A stretch of 64,000 nucleotides of DNA from Christiangramia crocea (GCF_022410465.1 NZ_JAJSON010000030.1:124001-188000), one strand, 5' to 3'. Shown: positions 36,431-46,284, counted from the first letter of the stretch. A program made the numbers and translations. Notes: generated by a model not told the origin, from the letters alone.

Positions 36431-38332
36431 TTAATCTTTCAAAGAAGTATCGGGTAGGTTTACATCTTCATCTTTCAGATATTTATCCAGGAAGAGTCTT
36501 ATCTGTCGGTAGCCCTTGATCTCATTTTCCTTTTTGATGAAACCATGACCTTCATCGGGAAAGACCATGTACTCTACCGGAACATTATTCTCTTTTACCG
36601 CTGCCACGATCTCATCCGATTCTACCTGGAGAACCCTGGGGTCGTTGGCTCCCTGTAAAACCATGATTGGATTCTTCACATTTTCAGCATGAAATAGAGG
36701 CGAAATTTTCTTAAGCCTGATGGAATCCTGAGTGTTTGGATCGCCGAGCTCTTCGTAAAGTGCGTTCTTAAAAGATTCCCAGTAAGGAGGAATAGAGCGA
36801 AGGGTCCTTAACCAGTTGGTGACACCAAATATGTTCACCCCAACTTCAAATTCATCGGGAGCAAAGGTCATGGCTGCCATGGTCATATAACCTCCGTAGC
36901 TTCCGCCTATGATCCCGATCTGATCCTTGTTAATATAATCCTGTGAAGCCAGCCATTTTTTACCCCAGATCACATCCTGAAGATCCTTTTCGCCGTGATT
37001 CTTGTCGTCCATCTTGTAGAAGCTCGCACCGTACCCGCTGCTTCCGCGATTATTTACGGCCAGGATAGCATATCCATGGTTCACAAGGTACTGGATAAGG
37101 GCAAAATATCCCACACGGCTCTGGCCGCCGGGTCCTCCATGTACCCACACCAGAGCAGGCTTTTTATCATCTGCAGAAGCATTTAAAGGTTTGTAGTAGA
37201 TGGCAGGAATTTCGAGTCCGTCAAAAGACTTATACCTTACCACTTCGGCAGAAACGAGATCATTTGGATCTATTTCAGGATTTAAAGTATTGGTGAGCTT
37301 TTTTAATTCGTTGGTATTAAGGTCTACCACGTAAATGTTATTGGGCGTTTTTGAGGTTCCAACGGTTAACCTTAAAAGTTCTTCGCTATCTGAAAAACCG
37401 GCCGAAACAATATTTCCATCTGGTATTTCGGGCAGATCGATAGGTTTCCTGGTTTTATTATCCCACATGATAAGTTTATTGGCTCCATCTTCATTAATGG
37501 CGATCACCCTGTATTTATCATTTTCGCTTAAACTGCTGTACATCACGTCCCAGTTGGTCTCGTAGAGCACTTCAGAAGTATTATCGGTAAGATCATAGGC
37601 CATCAGTCTGCTGAATTCTCCCCCGTGATTGGTGGTATAGTATAATTCAGTTTCGTCCTTATTGAAACCAGTAGGGCTGTAATTAAAGCCGGGCTTTGAG
37701 ATCTCGGTCATATTTCCGGTTTCCCGGTTCAGGAGAAAAAGTTGGTTCTCGCTGGTAGTGATTGGCTTGGTTAAAGCGAGGAAATTACCGGAATCGGAGA
37801 TATCAGCGATTCCATAGCCTTCCTTATTTTCATATAACAATTCGGGCTCCCAGGTGCCTACCTTCATTCTGTAGAGGTCAAAGAACTGGGGATCCCTTTT
37901 GTTGGAAATATAATACATGTATTCCTCATCCCCGCTCCATCCGGCAAAACTTACCTTCTCCTGCTCTCCAGGAGTGAGATCGGTAGAAGAACCATCTTGT
38001 TTAAGAACGTAGATATGGTCTATTTCGTTTCCGCCTTTATCGGCAGAGTAAAGGATTTGATCACTACCGGGCACGTAATCCACTGCAAAGAAGGATTCCT
38101 CCTGTGAATTGGTAATGGCTTTTTTAGTTCCATCGGCGATATCGATCTCATAAAGATTGAAGATCCCGGACTCGTCACTGCTTATAAGGAGCTTTGTTTC
38201 ATCGTTAGAGAAACGCCCGCCGCCTATACGAGTATTCTCGTAGAATTGTTCAATACTGTACTTTTTGGGCTTGGTGTCCTGGGCAAAAACAGTAATGCAC
38301 AGGAGCAAAATAAGGAAACTTGCTTTTTTCAT
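36431..38332 (-). CDS. Secreted S9 family prolyl oligopeptidase-like peptidase
   Basis: A 633-aa exported serine peptidase with a signal peptide (ends VFAQ). An N-terminal seven-bladed beta-propeller region (about 25-370, with WD-like repeats such as KVSFAGWSGDEEYMYYISN) precedes the alpha/beta-hydrolase domain. The catalytic serine is in GIIGGSYGGYMTMAAM, the Asp in QGANDPRVLQVESD, and the His in FPDEGHGFIKKEN. It probably cleaves dipeptides or oligopeptides in the periplasm. It is distinct from the second S9 protein of the window, which has a GGSAGG nucleophile elbow. Transcribed alone. Confidence 0.92.
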   Translation of the reverse strand: MKKASFLILLLCITVFAQDTKPKKYSIEQFYENTRIGGGRFSNDETKLLISSDESGIFNLYEIDIADGTKKAITNSQEESFFAVDYVPGSDQILYSADKGGNEIDHIYVLKQDGSSTDLTPGEQEKVSFAGWSGDEEYMYYISNKRDPQFFDLYRMKVGTWEPELLYENKEGYGIADISDSGNFLALTKPITTSENQLFLLNRETGNMTEISKPGFNYSPTGFNKDETELYYTTNHGGEFSRLMAYDLTDNTSEVLYETNWDVMYSSLSENDKYRVIAINEDGANKLIMWDNKTRKPIDLPEIPDGNIVSAGFSDSEELLRLTVGTSKTPNNIYVVDLNTNELKKLTNTLNPEIDPNDLVSAEVVRYKSFDGLEIPAIYYKPLNASADDKKPALVWVHGGPGGQSRVGYFALIQYLVNHGYAILAVNNRGSSGYGASFYKMDDKNHGEKDLQDVIWGKKWLASQDYINKDQIGIIGGSYGGYMTMAAMTFAPDEFEVGVNIFGVTNWLRTLRSIPPYWESFKNALYEELGDPNTQDSIRLKKISPLFHAENVKNPIMVLQGANDPRVLQVESDEIVAAVKENNVPVEYMVFPDEGHGFIKKENEIKGYRQIRLFLDKYLKDEDVNLPDTSLKD

Positions 38333-38443
38333 TTTCTGGTTGTTTAAGTTTGGAAATTGGCTCTAGTGGTTTGAGAACCATTTAAATATACAAAAAAATG
38401 AAAATCAGGCTGGCCTTGTTTTAATTAAATAAAAGGCCGGCAT

Positions 38444-38803
38444 TTACAGGAATTCCTGTTTGTTGTTGGTTAGCCGGTGTTTTTCCTCCCCGGTATGCCT
38501 GGTCGTCGCAGGTTCAAAAAGCATCACATGAACCTCTTCTTCAGCAATAGGTTTGTGCTCTATCCCACGAGGAACGATAAAGAATTCATTCTCGTTCAAC
38601 TCGATCGTCTTATCCCGGAACTCGATCTTTAACTTTCCCTTGATGATATAGAACATCTCGTCCTCATCTTTGTGAGAGTGCCAGATGAATTCTCCTTTAA
38701 GCTTCGCCAGTTTCACCTGCTGGCCATTTAATTCTCCAACTATTCTCGGGTTCCAGTGATCTGAAAACTGCTCAAATTTCTCTGCGACATTTACCTTTTT
38801 CAT
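38444..38803 (-). CDS. Cupin-domain protein
   Basis: A 119-aa single-domain cupin. Motif 1 is visible as GEFIWHSHKDEDEMFYIIKGKLKIEF (HxHxxxxE) and motif 2 as FFIVPRGIEHKPIAEEE, so the metal-binding His/Glu set is complete. The ATG at 38803 follows the stop of the upstream NTF2-like gene immediately, so the two are coupled. A start at 38827 would overlap that gene. No enzyme activity can be assigned. Confidence 0.85.
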   Translation of the reverse strand: MKKVNVAEKFEQFSDHWNPRIVGELNGQQVKLAKLKGEFIWHSHKDEDEMFYIIKGKLKIEFRDKTIELNENEFFIVPRGIEHKPIAEEEVHVMLFEPATTRHTGEEKHRLTNNKQEFL

Positions 38804-38804
38804 A

Positions 38805-39299
38805 TTATTCCGGACTTTGATGGTCATAACTTAAAACTCTTTTTAGGATCCATTCTTTGTTTTCCAGAATCCAGACATGTGTGAATTTGGCCGAACTGGT
38901 TTTATAAATTTCCTTGCCAGGCTCCTTGATGTAGAAATCATGTATTCCTTTTTGGATGGCACCATACATTTTACCGTTCTGATATAAAGGAAAGACCTTT
39001 AAGCTGCCTTTAATGAGTTTTCTAAGTGGTTTTTTATCCGGATTTGAACAGATGTTATTTTTAACATTATTCAGAAAATCATTCTTATTAGTGGTTAAAC
39101 CTCCCTGATCGTGATAAAATTCGAGGTCTTCACTAATAAAATCCTCAAATTCAGAAATCCTGCATTTATCGAAGCCTTCTATAAAAAGAAGACTATCCTT
39201 TTTTTGGAGCTCTTTATAGATCTCCGATTCTTTTGATACCTGACTAAAACCCATCTTTATACTAAAAAGAAGGACTGTGATAATGACTGTTTTTTTCAT
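38805..39299 (-). CDS. Secreted DUF4440/NTF2-like protein
   Basis: A 164-aa protein with a signal peptide (ends GFSQ) and an NTF2-like domain (DUF4440 type: FDKCRISEFEDFISEDLEFYHDQGGLTT and SAKFTHVWILENKEWILKRVLSYDH). The single N-terminal helix pair and final strands match the superfamily. It is the first gene of a two-gene unit with the cupin protein. An exact -7 box (TAAATTTG) at 39388-39395, about 90 nt upstream, may be its promoter. Confidence 0.75.
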   Translation of the reverse strand: MKKTVIITVLLFSIKMGFSQVSKESEIYKELQKKDSLLFIEGFDKCRISEFEDFISEDLEFYHDQGGLTTNKNDFLNNVKNNICSNPDKKPLRKLIKGSLKVFPLYQNGKMYGAIQKGIHDFYIKEPGKEIYKTSSAKFTHVWILENKEWILKRVLSYDHQSPE

Positions 39300-39387
39300 T
39301 TTTCTTAGACCAATGGCTTTGTATTCCTAATCCGGAAAGAATCTGTTTTTCAGAAATCCCGACATGGATAGGGTTTGAATATTATCT

Positions 39388-39395
39388 CAAATTTA
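39388..39395 (-). promoter_or_regulatory. Possible -7 box upstream of the NTF2/cupin unit
   Basis: Reverse-strand TAAATTTG, an exact TAnnTTTG match, about 90 nt before the ATG at 39299. No -33 element is recognised. Confidence 0.3.
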
Positions 39396-39476
39396 ATGAT
39401 CGTCTTATCTTATTGAACGATTTTTTATAAAAAGTTTAGAGTGATTAGGTTGTATATGAGTGATTTTAAATTAAAA

Positions 39477-39497
39477 GCATCCGGAAATTCCGGATGC
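39477..39497 (-). terminator. Intrinsic terminator after the TonB receptor gene
   Basis: Ten-bp stem GCATCCGGAA/TTCCGGATGC. On the minus strand it is preceded by AAAAAAG and followed by a T-rich tract. Confidence 0.85.
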
Positions 39498-39527
39498 CTT
39501 TTTTAATATAACCTGAGTTAATCAGTA

Positions 39528-42155
39528 CTAAAATTCATAGTTCAAGCCTATGCTGAAATTGGTTCCTAACTGGCCCATTTGCTGGACTTCAGAAGAATAT
39601 AAGAATCTTCCTCCTGCACCAGCAGTGTTTGTTGATGGCAGGGTAATATCTGGATATACATCAAAAATGTTATTGATCACTCCATTAATACTTAACCTGT
39701 TTGTAAAATTATAAGCAACAATAAAATCGGTTACTATTTTTGCATCAAGTTCCTGGTCTGTTCCTCCAGATTCAGGTGCCGTTATAGTTACGGTACCAAA
39801 ACGGGTATTGTTCAATTCCAGGTTCCACTTGTCGAGTTCCTGTGATAATCCCAGGATGATCTTTGATTTTGGTCTTGAATTGGTTATCAAACCTCTTTCT
39901 TCACGGGCAAAAATGTTGTATCCGTTTTGGGCTAAAGGTCCGGGTGTGGAAATTGCGTTTATTTCGGTTTCGTTAAAATTCGCTCCCAGGCTGGCTTTAA
40001 AGCCAGTAAAGGTATCGTAGTTTAAAACAATATCCGCACCTCTTGTTTTGGTATCTCCGGCGTTGATAAAGAATTGAACTGCCACAACATTATTGTCTTC
40101 CAGTATTTGTTCTACAGAGTTTGTGGTTGTAGGGTCCCCATCCTCACCAATTTGTGATGAGAAAAGAATCCTGTCGTCCACATTTATCTGATAGAAATCA
40201 AGGGAACCGTAAAAATGCTTGGAGAACTTGTAAGTGATACCAGCTGAAAAGTTTTGAGAGGTCTCGGCAAATAAGCTTGGTACTCCAAGAGCCTGTACAG
40301 CAGGGCTGTTATTGGCTAATGTCCCCTGTAAAAGAGGTTCACTAGAACCCGCAACAATGATATACTGACTGTTGGTTAAATGCCTCTGGTGTAATGTTGG
40401 TGCTCTGAATCCTGTACTGTAAGATCCTCGAATAGCTCCATTTTCCCCAATTTTAAATCTTCCATTCACTTTCCAGGAAAAGTTATCCCCAAAATCTGAG
40501 AAATCTTCATATCTACCAGCCACTCCTAAAAGTAAAGCTTCGGAAATATCATAATCTAACTGGGCATATGCTGCAAAGTTATTTCTGTCCCAGCTACCGG
40601 CTTCAGCAGGTTTGATACCCGCGAAAGAATCTGACCCCCCTTTGTAATAGGATCGTTTATCTCCCTCATAGGCATCGAAATATTCCTTTTTGAATTCCAA
40701 TCCCATTGCCACATTAATATTTTCAACAAGAATTCCATTGATATCAAGGTTACCCATGGCATTTTGAAGACGATAGCCTCCTGGATGAAAAGTGGTTGGG
40801 GAAGTACCATTATCAGCTAAATAATCTCTATTCACAGAATTATTCACGGTATAAAAAACTGAGTTTGCACCATAAGTAGCACTTAGATCTGCCCCCCAGG
40901 TATCACCCAGTGCGTATTCTAGACCAATAACATTAATGTGGTCATCAATTTCAGCTTCAAATGTTGGCTGGTATCCCTTAAAGTCTTCAGGTCTTGTAAG
41001 AAATCCTGCATCGGCAACACCTCTTCTCCAATAGGGCGCTCTGTAATACGCAAAACTACGGCCTGTTCTTGTGGTGTATCCATGGAAGGAATAGAACTCT
41101 CCATTCTCACCTACTGGATGCGCAAGATTTACAAACAGGTCCTTTTTTTCCATATCAGGTTGTCCAACCTTCATCCCAAGATCTGGATTATCCATTGCCC
41201 ACTGTACTTCATTGGGACGAGCATCGGGAGGTAAGTCATCTGTTCCCGGTGTTCCAGGTCTGTTTGTCAGCTTTTGTTTGTAATACCCAAGAGTTAAGTT
41301 AATATATCCATTATCTCCAAAATTGAAGGCTGTATTCAGGTCTGAAGCAAAATTAAAGCCATCTCCTTCAGAAGTGATCCCTGTTCTTGTATTGAAAGTA
41401 GTGTACTGAACGTCTTCTTTTAAAACCATGTTTATAACGCCTGCGATCGCATCAGACCCATACTGTGCCGAAGCACCATCTCTTAATACTTCCACATTTG
41501 CTATTGCAGCAGTAGGAATACTCTTTAAGTCTACTCCAACCTCTCCTTTTCCAGGAGTACGGTTCAAATATACCTGAGCGCTCTGGTTTTTTCTTTTGCC
41601 ATTTACCAGTACCAATGTTCTACTTGGACCTAATCCCCTCAAATCTGCAGGATCATAATGTGCAGTTGCATCTGATATTGCCTGGTTCTGAGCATTGAAA
41701 GAAGGAACCTTAAAGGTTAACATTCTGTCTATTGTGGGTTTTCCACTCCCTGTTAGTTCCTTAACACCAATATTATCTATGGCATTTGGTGATTCCAGAA
41801 TGGTTCTGGGCTTGGTCCGGTTACCGGTAACTACAACTTCGTCAAGTCCGAATCCAGACTCCACCAGTGTAATGATTATTTCCTGATCTGGAGAAGTAAT
41901 ACTTTGTTCCTTTTTTTCATAACCAACATAGGAGGCGATTAAGGTCGTTGGAAGTTGGGTGACTTCAAATTCAAAATTTCCAGTCTCGTCAGTTGTAGTA
42001 CCATTAGCGGTTCCTTTTTCCTGAATAGTTGCGAAGGGAATACCTTCTCCCTTTTCATCAAGTAATTTTCCTGATATAGGAGTCTGTGCCCATGTAGAGA
42101 TGGGGATAAACAGTAACAGGAAAAGAATTTTTAAACGTGTTAATTTTGTTAACAT
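39528..42155 (-). CDS. TonB-dependent receptor with CarboxypepD_reg N-domain
   Basis: An 875-aa outer-membrane receptor with a signal peptide (ends TWAQ). A carboxypeptidase-regulatory-like domain (PISGKLLDEKGEGIPFATI, about 25-105) is followed by the plug (EVVVTGNRTKPRTILESPNAIDNIG; DLRGLGPSRTLVLVNGKRKN; VEVLRDGASAQYGSDAIAGVIN) and a long beta-barrel ending in GTNFSIGLNYEF with a terminal Phe. No substrate is obvious and no SusD partner lies downstream. It is divergent from an S9 peptidase across a region holding a large perfect palindrome. Some Bacteroidota receptors of this size import peptides or metal complexes. Confidence 0.92.
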   Translation of the reverse strand: MLTKLTRLKILFLLLFIPISTWAQTPISGKLLDEKGEGIPFATIQEKGTANGTTTDETGNFEFEVTQLPTTLIASYVGYEKKEQSITSPDQEIIITLVESGFGLDEVVVTGNRTKPRTILESPNAIDNIGVKELTGSGKPTIDRMLTFKVPSFNAQNQAISDATAHYDPADLRGLGPSRTLVLVNGKRKNQSAQVYLNRTPGKGEVGVDLKSIPTAAIANVEVLRDGASAQYGSDAIAGVINMVLKEDVQYTTFNTRTGITSEGDGFNFASDLNTAFNFGDNGYINLTLGYYKQKLTNRPGTPGTDDLPPDARPNEVQWAMDNPDLGMKVGQPDMEKKDLFVNLAHPVGENGEFYSFHGYTTRTGRSFAYYRAPYWRRGVADAGFLTRPEDFKGYQPTFEAEIDDHINVIGLEYALGDTWGADLSATYGANSVFYTVNNSVNRDYLADNGTSPTTFHPGGYRLQNAMGNLDINGILVENINVAMGLEFKKEYFDAYEGDKRSYYKGGSDSFAGIKPAEAGSWDRNNFAAYAQLDYDISEALLLGVAGRYEDFSDFGDNFSWKVNGRFKIGENGAIRGSYSTGFRAPTLHQRHLTNSQYIIVAGSSEPLLQGTLANNSPAVQALGVPSLFAETSQNFSAGITYKFSKHFYGSLDFYQINVDDRILFSSQIGEDGDPTTTNSVEQILEDNNVVAVQFFINAGDTKTRGADIVLNYDTFTGFKASLGANFNETEINAISTPGPLAQNGYNIFAREERGLITNSRPKSKIILGLSQELDKWNLELNNTRFGTVTITAPESGGTDQELDAKIVTDFIVAYNFTNRLSINGVINNIFDVYPDITLPSTNTAGAGGRFLYSSEVQQMGQLGTNFSIGLNYEF

Positions 42156-42204
42156 AATTAGTAAATGTGTTTAGTTAGAATGACAATGTTAAGCAAATAT
42201 TAAC

Positions 42205-42232
42205 AATATATACCCAGAAGTGGGTATATATT
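42205..42232. repeat. Perfect 28-bp palindrome in a divergent promoter region
   Basis: AATATATACCCA-GAAG-TGGGTATATATT has perfect 12-bp arms and a 4-nt spacer, 50 bp before the TonB receptor start and 96 bp before the S9 start. It could be a regulator dyad or an RNA hairpin in the receptor leader. Confidence 0.65.
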
Positions 42233-42327
42233 CTATAAATATGAGATTCCCTATAACATAAAATTTTAAATATTTCAGAGGTCAAATGGCTATATTTAGG
42301 CTCAATTTGGATAAATAACTTCTTAAT

Positions 42328-44373
42328 ATGTTACGTACTTCTTCAACAATCTTTTTCCTTCTATTTGTGAGCCTTGGTTTTACACAGGTTCAAAAAGAAT
42401 TCGATTATCTGGATGTCTTTCAGTTGGAATATACCGCAGATCCGCAGATATCCCCTGATGGCGATTATGTGGTCTACCGACGAACCGGATTCGATATCAT
42501 GAAAGATAAATCGAAAGGTAATCTTTGGATCGCTGGTGTGAAAAACCCTAAAGTTCATCATAAACTAAGCACCAGGGAGGTGAACGAAAGCAATGCTCGC
42601 TGGTCTCCTTCAGGAGATCGTATCGCTTTCGTAAGAAGTACCGATGAGGGTAGTGAAATCTATCTTTACTGGACGGAAACAGGTGCAATAGCACGACTTA
42701 CACAAATAGAGAACAGTCCCTCCTCACTGGAATGGTCTCCCGATGGTGAGTCTATTGCATTTACCATGAAAGTAAACGCGAAAGCTCCCGTGATCGCGAA
42801 AATGCCGGAAAAACCTGAAAAAGCAGAATGGGCCAAAGCTCCGAGAATTACTGATCGATTAAAGCATGAGGCTGATGGAAGCGGTTATATCAAGCCCGGT
42901 TTTACTCATATTTTTACTATCCCGGCTGAAGGAGGAACACCCAGACAGCTCACTTCTGGAGATTATAATCATTCCGGAAGTCTTTCATGGTCTCCCGATG
43001 GTAGTAAAATATTCTTTTCGGCAAACCGAAATGAAGACTGGGAATATGATTTCAGGAACAGCGAAGTATATTCTGTAAATGTGAATAACGGAAGGATTGA
43101 ACAATTAACTGAAAGAAGCGGTCCGGATGGATCCCCTGTAGTTTCACCCAATGGAAAATATATAGCCTATCTGAGCTTTGAAGATAAAGTGCAGGCCTAT
43201 CAGATTGAACAATTGCATCTCATGAATATGGATGGAAGTGAGAAGAACCTGATTTCCGGAGGACTGGACAGGAATATAAGTGAACTTGTGTGGGCATCTA
43301 ACAGTAAAGGACTTTACTTTAAATACAATGACCTTGGAGTCACAAAGATCGGCTATATGGACCTGAATGGAAAGCTGACAGATATTACTTCAGATGTTGG
43401 AGGTACGACTTTGGGCCGTCCCTATGCGAGCGGAAGTTACAGTGTTTCAGAAGATGGAAAAATAGCCTATACTCTTAGTAAACCTAACCGTCCGGCAGAT
43501 GTCGCAATTATCGAAAAAGGAGATAATCAGCCCCAGATTCTTACTGGAGTGAACGAAGATCTGTTAGCACATAGAAATCTTGGTAAAGTAGAGGAAATAT
43601 GGTATAAATCATCAGTTGACCAAAGGGATATTCAGGGTTGGATAGTTTATCCGCCAAACTTCGATGAGAATAAAACCTATCCTTTACTGGTTGAAAACCA
43701 TGGAGGGCCTATCCTTAATTACGGACCTCATTTTTCAGCTGAGATCCAGTTATATGCTTCCCAGGGTTATGTGGTTTTTTACCCTAATCCGCGAGGCAGC
43801 ACAAGTTACGGTGAAGAGTTTGGAAACCTGCTTTATAACAATTATCCTGGAGAAGATTATAACGATGTCATGGATGGAGTAGATAAGGTAATTGAAAAAG
43901 GATTCATTAATACCGATGAGCTTTTTGTTACCGGTGGTAGTGCCGGTGGCATCATGACGGCATGGATTATCGGGAAGACTGATCGTTTTGCGGCAGCGGT
44001 CGTGGCAAAACCAGTCATGAACTGGATAAGCAAAACCCTGGTGGCCGACAATTATTTTGGTTATGCTGAATCCAGATATCCGGGGCAGCCATGGGAAAAT
44101 TTTGAAGGTTACTGGAAGTTTTCTCCACTTTCTCTGGTTGGAAATGTTGAAACTCCCACCATGGTCATGGTGGGAATGGATGATCTAAGGACCCCGCCAA
44201 GTGAGGCAAAGCAACTGTATCATGCCTTAAAATTGAGAAAAGTAGAAACAGTTCTTGTTGAAATTCCCGAAGCTTCACATGGAATTGCGGCAAGGCCAAG
44301 CAATTTGATTACAAAAGTGGCGCATACCCTGGCCTGGTTCGAAAAGTTCAGGTCCAAAGATGATCAGGACTGA
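42328..44373 (+). CDS. Secreted S9 family peptidase (DPP/ACC-like)
   Basis: A 681-aa serine peptidase with a signal peptide (ends GFTQ). The beta-propeller has repeats such as ARWSPSGDRIAFVRS and LEWSPDGESIAFTM. The catalytic triad is Ser in FVTGGSAGGIMTAW (GGSAGG), Asp in MDDLRTPPSEA and His in IPEASHGIAARPS. The nucleophile region resembles acylaminoacyl-peptidase or prolyl-oligopeptidase types. The 3' end overlaps the kinase-like gene by 10 bp on the opposite strand. Confidence 0.9.
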   Translation: MLRTSSTIFFLLFVSLGFTQVQKEFDYLDVFQLEYTADPQISPDGDYVVYRRTGFDIMKDKSKGNLWIAGVKNPKVHHKLSTREVNESNARWSPSGDRIAFVRSTDEGSEIYLYWTETGAIARLTQIENSPSSLEWSPDGESIAFTMKVNAKAPVIAKMPEKPEKAEWAKAPRITDRLKHEADGSGYIKPGFTHIFTIPAEGGTPRQLTSGDYNHSGSLSWSPDGSKIFFSANRNEDWEYDFRNSEVYSVNVNNGRIEQLTERSGPDGSPVVSPNGKYIAYLSFEDKVQAYQIEQLHLMNMDGSEKNLISGGLDRNISELVWASNSKGLYFKYNDLGVTKIGYMDLNGKLTDITSDVGGTTLGRPYASGSYSVSEDGKIAYTLSKPNRPADVAIIEKGDNQPQILTGVNEDLLAHRNLGKVEEIWYKSSVDQRDIQGWIVYPPNFDENKTYPLLVENHGGPILNYGPHFSAEIQLYASQGYVVFYPNPRGSTSYGEEFGNLLYNNYPGEDYNDVMDGVDKVIEKGFINTDELFVTGGSAGGIMTAWIIGKTDRFAAAVVAKPVMNWISKTLVADNYFGYAESRYPGQPWENFEGYWKFSPLSLVGNVETPTMVMVGMDDLRTPPSEAKQLYHALKLRKVETVLVEIPEASHGIAARPSNLITKVAHTLAWFEKFRSKDDQD

Positions 44374-45650
44374 TCCTGCATAGCACATTCAAAACATTGA
44401 AGCATCTCATTGCTTAAGCTAAGCTCTTCAGAACCTTTAAGATGCTCGGAGAGCTTTCCTTTTTCCTGAATGATATTATGGAAATTCTTAGCGTAATCCT
44501 TTAAATCTTTTCGCCGACTTTTTATTTTTAATGTTATTTCCTGCCGGTCCAGTTTTGAAATAGCTTCAGGCCATACCTTGAATGCTTCATCTATTTTTTC
44601 ATCTGTCATCACATTTTGCAAATCCTCAGCCTGTTCAATAAATACTTCTTCCGGGGTGTTCCATAAGAAATAGCGGTCAAAAGGATAGACAAGCCCGGGC
44701 ATATAATCCACCTCCTTTTCAAAGGGACGCACAAGGGGTTCAATGTTCTTATTTGTAAGGATCTCAGCAATTACTCCGCTAAGATTAAAGAAGGCATTAT
44801 CTCTGTCACCGGCAATCGGGATTGCATTCATTTCATCATTCCTTTCCTGAAGGGCCCAGCCCCATTGCTCAGCATGCCGGTCCCAGTCACCTATCAAAAT
44901 ATCAAACAACCTAAGCCTCACCAATGCAGACCGATCTATATTCAGTTTTTCCGGATTTTTCTGCTTTAGTTCCTGCAGGTCGTCGGTTTCTACAATTTCC
45001 TTTATATTTTCAAGAGAAGTCCAGTTTTTTTCACCTTCGGTTTCATATTCAAGAAGATAGAGCCGGTTACCATATTTCTCGTTATAATCATCTAATCTCT
45101 CCTGTTTAGGTATGAAAACAAGCCTGGGATGGGTATGAAAAACTCCGGCAATATCGGCCAGTTCAGCAGCTAAAAGAGCTCCATACGGGTGTTGTGCCGA
45201 GATTCCGTCTACAATTATATTTTCAAGGCCGAGCGTCTCGGCTATTTCGGGAATAAGTTCTTCCGGATCTTTGGTGACACTCCTTAAACTGTAAAGTATC
45301 CCATTATCGCTTTTTAATCTTAAGGAATGGGTTTGTTTTCCTCCTCCTTCTTTGACGATCTTCATGCCCCCTTTGAGGGTGTCAAGAAATACGATAGGGA
45401 CCTGAACAGGAGTAGCCCAGGCTTCGCGATAATTTTCTCCCTGCATGAACTGTTTTAAAATATCACCTTCATAAAGGCTGCTGGCAGCGATCAAAACAGA
45501 ATCATGTTCTCTGAAATCTACTTTATCCAAGTCTTCAAAGCTCTCTATTCTACAAGTTTCAAATTCCTTATCGGTACTGGAGACCGACCAGTAAATAAGT
45601 GAAATAAAGAGAATGAATAGAATTGCAACCAAGGCAAATATCTTTTTCAT
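44364..45650 (-). CDS. Membrane-anchored kinase-like protein (FAM20/HipA/PI3K-fold type)
   Basis: A 428-aa protein with one N-terminal TM (about 3-23) and an extracytoplasmic domain. A nucleotide-binding segment GGMKIVKEGGGKQTHSL leads to YSLRSVTKDP with a candidate ATP lysine (K127). The catalytic-like loop LIGDWDRHAEQW (D255-H259) and the metal motif GDRDNAFF (about 281-288) match the DxDRH and D-x-D/N pattern of atypical kinase folds such as Fam20C and HipA. This is motif recognition rather than a proven family. The protein contains Cys near its C-terminus (CFECA) and has no partner gene on the same strand. Confidence 0.6.
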   Translation of the reverse strand: MKKIFALVAILFILFISLIYWSVSSTDKEFETCRIESFEDLDKVDFREHDSVLIAASSLYEGDILKQFMQGENYREAWATPVQVPIVFLDTLKGGMKIVKEGGGKQTHSLRLKSDNGILYSLRSVTKDPEELIPEIAETLGLENIIVDGISAQHPYGALLAAELADIAGVFHTHPRLVFIPKQERLDDYNEKYGNRLYLLEYETEGEKNWTSLENIKEIVETDDLQELKQKNPEKLNIDRSALVRLRLFDILIGDWDRHAEQWGWALQERNDEMNAIPIAGDRDNAFFNLSGVIAEILTNKNIEPLVRPFEKEVDYMPGLVYPFDRYFLWNTPEEVFIEQAEDLQNVMTDEKIDEAFKVWPEAISKLDRQEITLKIKSRRKDLKDYAKNFHNIIQEKGKLSEHLKGSEELSLSNEMLQCFECAMQDQS

Positions 45651-45761
45651 TTAAGATCTGTTTAATGATTTTCGGAATTTAAATCTAGGAAATTACGAAA
45701 GAATATCTGTTTTAAAAAAGTTATAATATTCAAAAAATGTATCGTTTAATTTATCTCCCGG

Positions 45762-46262
45762 CTAGTCCATTTGCAGTTCACTTCTCTTGTTCCTAAGATC
45801 GGTACCATTTTGCATTAACGCCTTCAGATTCAGCATATAGAATGTCCATCCCGTTTTGCAGCCAACATAAAAATTCATTTTCGATTCTTCATCTGTCGGG
45901 ATTTTTTCCTGGGTGAGTCTAAGAACCGTTTGTTTATTTTCCTCTACCACCTTTACTGAAACAATTCCCGCCTTCCCAAAAATGAACCTCAGGAACTCAC
46001 TTTCTTTAGGAGTTAAGATCTCTCCATGTTCTTCCATACTTTCCGGCCAGCCAAACCATTGCCATCTATAGGTGTCCCCAGGGTGAAACTTTTCCTCTCT
46101 TTTTCTGATCTCTCCCTTCGGGGTTTTAAATTCGGCTAGTTTTAGAAACCATTTTTCAAGTTCGGCCTGAGACATCCAGGAATCGATAATATCGTCTTTG
46201 GGTTTGTCTAAAGGAAGGTTTACAGTGAATGTACTCCAGTCCGGTCTTTTTTTATCTTCCAT
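45762..46262 (-). CDS. SRPBCC/AHSA1-like protein
   Basis: A 166-aa helix-grip protein of the SRPBCC superfamily (AHSA1 type): TVNLPLDKPKDDIIDSWMSQAELEKWFL at the N-terminus, WQWFGWPESMEEHGEIL, and the closing helix FYVGCKTGWTFYMLNLKALMQNG. These domains bind hydrophobic ligands, and no specific partner can be read. Divergent from the VOC protein 62 bp away, across a dyad at 46285-46302. Confidence 0.82.
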   Translation of the reverse strand: MEDKKRPDWSTFTVNLPLDKPKDDIIDSWMSQAELEKWFLKLAEFKTPKGEIRKREEKFHPGDTYRWQWFGWPESMEEHGEILTPKESEFLRFIFGKAGIVSVKVVEENKQTVLRLTQEKIPTDEESKMNFYVGCKTGWTFYMLNLKALMQNGTDLRNKRSELQMD

Positions 46263-46284
46263 GACCTAAATTTTTTATATCAAT

